In this document: positions 62,774 to 64,000 of the stretch, piece by piece
Layout of the letters: each line of letters opens with the position of its first letter
Position numbering within the stretch: position 1 is the first letter of the stretch
Assembly (NCBI GenBank): GCA_001897795.1
Contig: MKUL01000037.1
Span: 62,001 to 126,000 of the forward strand
Source: Alphaproteobacteria bacterium 41-28
GTDB taxonomy: Bacteria > Pseudomonadota > Alphaproteobacteria > UBA9655
Length of the DNA: 64,000 nt
Direction: 5' to 3'
Made by a program: the position numbers and the translations under genes
Notes under the pieces: model-generated
Told to the model about the DNA's origin: nothing
What the model saw: only the letters and a program-made list of their open reading frames with translations
Databases searched by the model: none

Positions 62774-62844
62774 ACTTCTTAGTATTTAATTTTTTCATTT
62801 TTTATCAACAAGTTATTGCTATATTTTTAAGCGGTAGTTTTTTA

Positions 62845-62864
62845 ATTGTCACCATATTGTCACC
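62845..62864. repeat. Two ATTGTCACC direct repeats 11 bp apart
   Basis: ATTGTCACC at 62845-62853 and again at 62856-62864. They lie about 75 nt inside the tRNA fragment and could be arm-type integrase sites. Confidence 0.45.
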
Positions 62865-62946
62865 TAAAGGAAGTTTTTCATTGTTCTCATAAGTGGGTTC
62901 CCCCTCTTTTCTCTCACCTTTTAAAGACCACATATCATATTAAAGA

Positions 62947-64000
62947 TCATAAAGGAATAAAACTCATATGTTCGTCAATAGATGAGAGGATTCTTTGGTC
63001 TAAATCTGCATTCTGTTTTATTTGAGGCCAGTTTTGTCGGGTAGCTTCAACTGTTTGCTTCATTGTATTCAAGACAAGATGCTTAGGAAGTTTTGCTTTC
63101 TCTGCTAATGCATTAAAGACTTGCTCATTACAAAGATGCATTTGCTTTGTTTTAACCAATGTTAATGCGAGATTATCTCCGGGAATATAAGGGACAGTGG
63201 AGAGCAAATCATAGGCAGGGGATAAGAGAGGTGTGCGCCGATCCGGGTAAAGGAACGACCAATTCTTAAGGTGCATGTCGCCATTACCAATGAGGATGCT
63301 AAAGACTAATCGTCGGATGTATTCGGTTAATCCCTTTTCTCCACATAAAGTCCAAATCATATTTGCAATATTCGTATAGCTTACTTTGTCATATTTCTGT
63401 TCAGGGTAAATACCATAGACTTGCGCAAAATCTTCCATATGAATACGTGTTTGGTTAGGCCCCCTATCAAAACGCTTAACGGCAAGGGCTAAATGACCTT
63501 GGAGAGGCCCTAGATCAGGAAGACCTTCGATCTCTTCAAGGGAAATAAGACGGCACTCAGGCACTTCAATGCCAACCTGTTTAGCCAATGTCAGCATCGC
63601 ATATTCGTTCTCAGGAACCTGAAAGAAATTTGCAGAAGGAAGCTTCACGATCCATGTTCCTCCAATTCCTGAAGCAGGAATGGTTAGCCCTCCTTTTCTT
63701 TTAAGAAGAGCTGAAAATTTTAGCTGTATGCCTGCCAATGAAAATCGATAAGGTCTCTTTTCTGGGGGAATCTTTTTTAGAGTCGTTTTAAGTTCATGAG
63801 GATAAGGTTCAGCCATCGCCGGTCGAATAACGACAGCACCTGGTAAATCTTCTCCAAGAGCTTCTATTAAAGCAAATTCTCGTTGTGGATTTACTTGATT
63901 TTTAACTGCAAGATATTCTCGTAAATGTCCTTCTGGAAGAAGGTTAGAAAAAAAGGGATAAAGCCTAGTACGTGTAGGCCTCACTTGGGTTATAAGTTGT
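62947..64000 (-). CDS. HipA-family kinase, 5' end outside window
   Basis: The frame is open to the right edge; a GTG at 63984 exists, but the normal HipA N-terminal subdomain is missing and the upstream codons are open, so it is most likely partial. YPFFSNLLPEGHLREYLA, GGTWIVKLPSANF (ATP site), GNGDMHLKNWSF (catalytic Asp and Asn) and SPAYDLLST (Mg-binding Asp) are intact. HipA toxins phosphorylate aminoacyl-tRNA synthetases and cause dormancy. Its own hipB is expected to the right. Confidence 0.9.
   Translation of the reverse strand, partial: QLITQVRPTRTRLYPFFSNLLPEGHLREYLAVKNQVNPQREFALIEALGEDLPGAVVIRPAMAEPYPHELKTTLKKIPPEKRPYRFSLAGIQLKFSALLKRKGGLTIPASGIGGTWIVKLPSANFFQVPENEYAMLTLAKQVGIEVPECRLISLEEIEGLPDLGPLQGHLALAVKRFDRGPNQTRIHMEDFAQVYGIYPEQKYDKVSYTNIANMIWTLCGEKGLTEYIRRLVFSILIGNGDMHLKNWSFLYPDRRTPLLSPAYDLLSTVPYIPGDNLALTLVKTKQMHLCNEQVFNALAEKAKLPKHLVLNTMKQTVEATRQNWPQIKQNADLDQRILSSIDEHMSFIPL

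Noticed and set aside
62623..62892. Plus-strand frame from 62623 to 62892
   Set aside because: It runs through a GC-rich palindrome, the tRNA fragment and the ATTGTCACC repeats. No SD and no domain.

Overview
The window is about 64 kb of one chromosome from an AT-rich alphaproteobacterium. The gene content points to an obligate or facultative intracellular symbiont of protists, near Holosporales/Paracaedibacter-like lineages. That placement is inferred from alphaproteobacterial gene orders (tsaD-gpsA-EVE, and hemC-hemD-Mic60-hemY), a MucR/Ros regulator, many 'CGTCATTGCGA' and 'TGTCATCCTTGG' palindromic repeats, and secreted proteins carrying eukaryote-like F-box domains. No rRNA, complete tRNA, CRISPR array or intact transposase is present.

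Layout. 0-8.4 kb: end of transketolase with gap, a secreted protein of unknown function, and a four-gene DevBCA/MacAB-type exporter with its own outer-membrane channel. 8.6-21 kb: thioredoxin-like protein, HisC-like aminotransferase, large diguanylate cyclase, MazG, MucR, a DnaA-N-like protein pair, an all-alpha protein next to a LuxR regulator, then EamA exporter - LysR regulator - 22-residue peptide - HExxH-type peptide hydroxylase. The last four are read as a small, possibly undescribed RiPP locus. 21-29 kb: gltA with a coupled 55-aa membrane protein, gltX, and comEC bracketed by two toxin-antitoxin pairs (Phd/PIN and MntA/HepT), then tyrS. 29.5-37.4 kb: phosphate-uptake locus pstS ... pstC-pstA-pstB-phoU, interrupted by an 835-aa secreted F-box protein. 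37.6-46 kb: polyprenyl synthase, UbiH-like hydroxylase, NamZ-like muramidase, 5-formyl-THF cyclo-ligase, small secreted proteins, a bicupin and a CpdA-like phosphodiesterase. 46-51 kb: haem genes hemY, Mic60-like, hemD, hemC, hemB. 51-59.9 kb: tsaD-gpsA-EVE, a small secreted protein, Nfu, Bax-like glucosaminidase, NTF2-like protein, RutE-like nitroreductase, MerR/TipA regulator and Ada. 60-64 kb: EamA transporter, a second secreted F-box protein, and mobile-element debris (excisionase-like and hipB-like remnants, a 3' tRNA-Arg fragment) ending in a HipA kinase cut by the window edge.

Cross-cutting signals. (1) Five copies of the ParB site parS (TGTTTCACGTGAAACA or one mismatch) lie between 41.4 and 49.8 kb, mostly inside palindromic repeats, which suggests proximity to the replication origin. 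(2) Palindromic repeats have entered coding sequence: they supply the C-terminal tail of the CpdA-like protein and part of the PstS N-terminus, and the longest PstA frame starts inside one. (3) Four secreted proteins share a predicted cleavage junction followed by M-[E/Q]-[E/P], which looks like a lineage-specific secreted set. (4) The 62.7 kb tRNA fragment probably marks the edge of an integrated element that extends to the right, out of the window.

Functions rest on motifs read by eye. No database search was possible.
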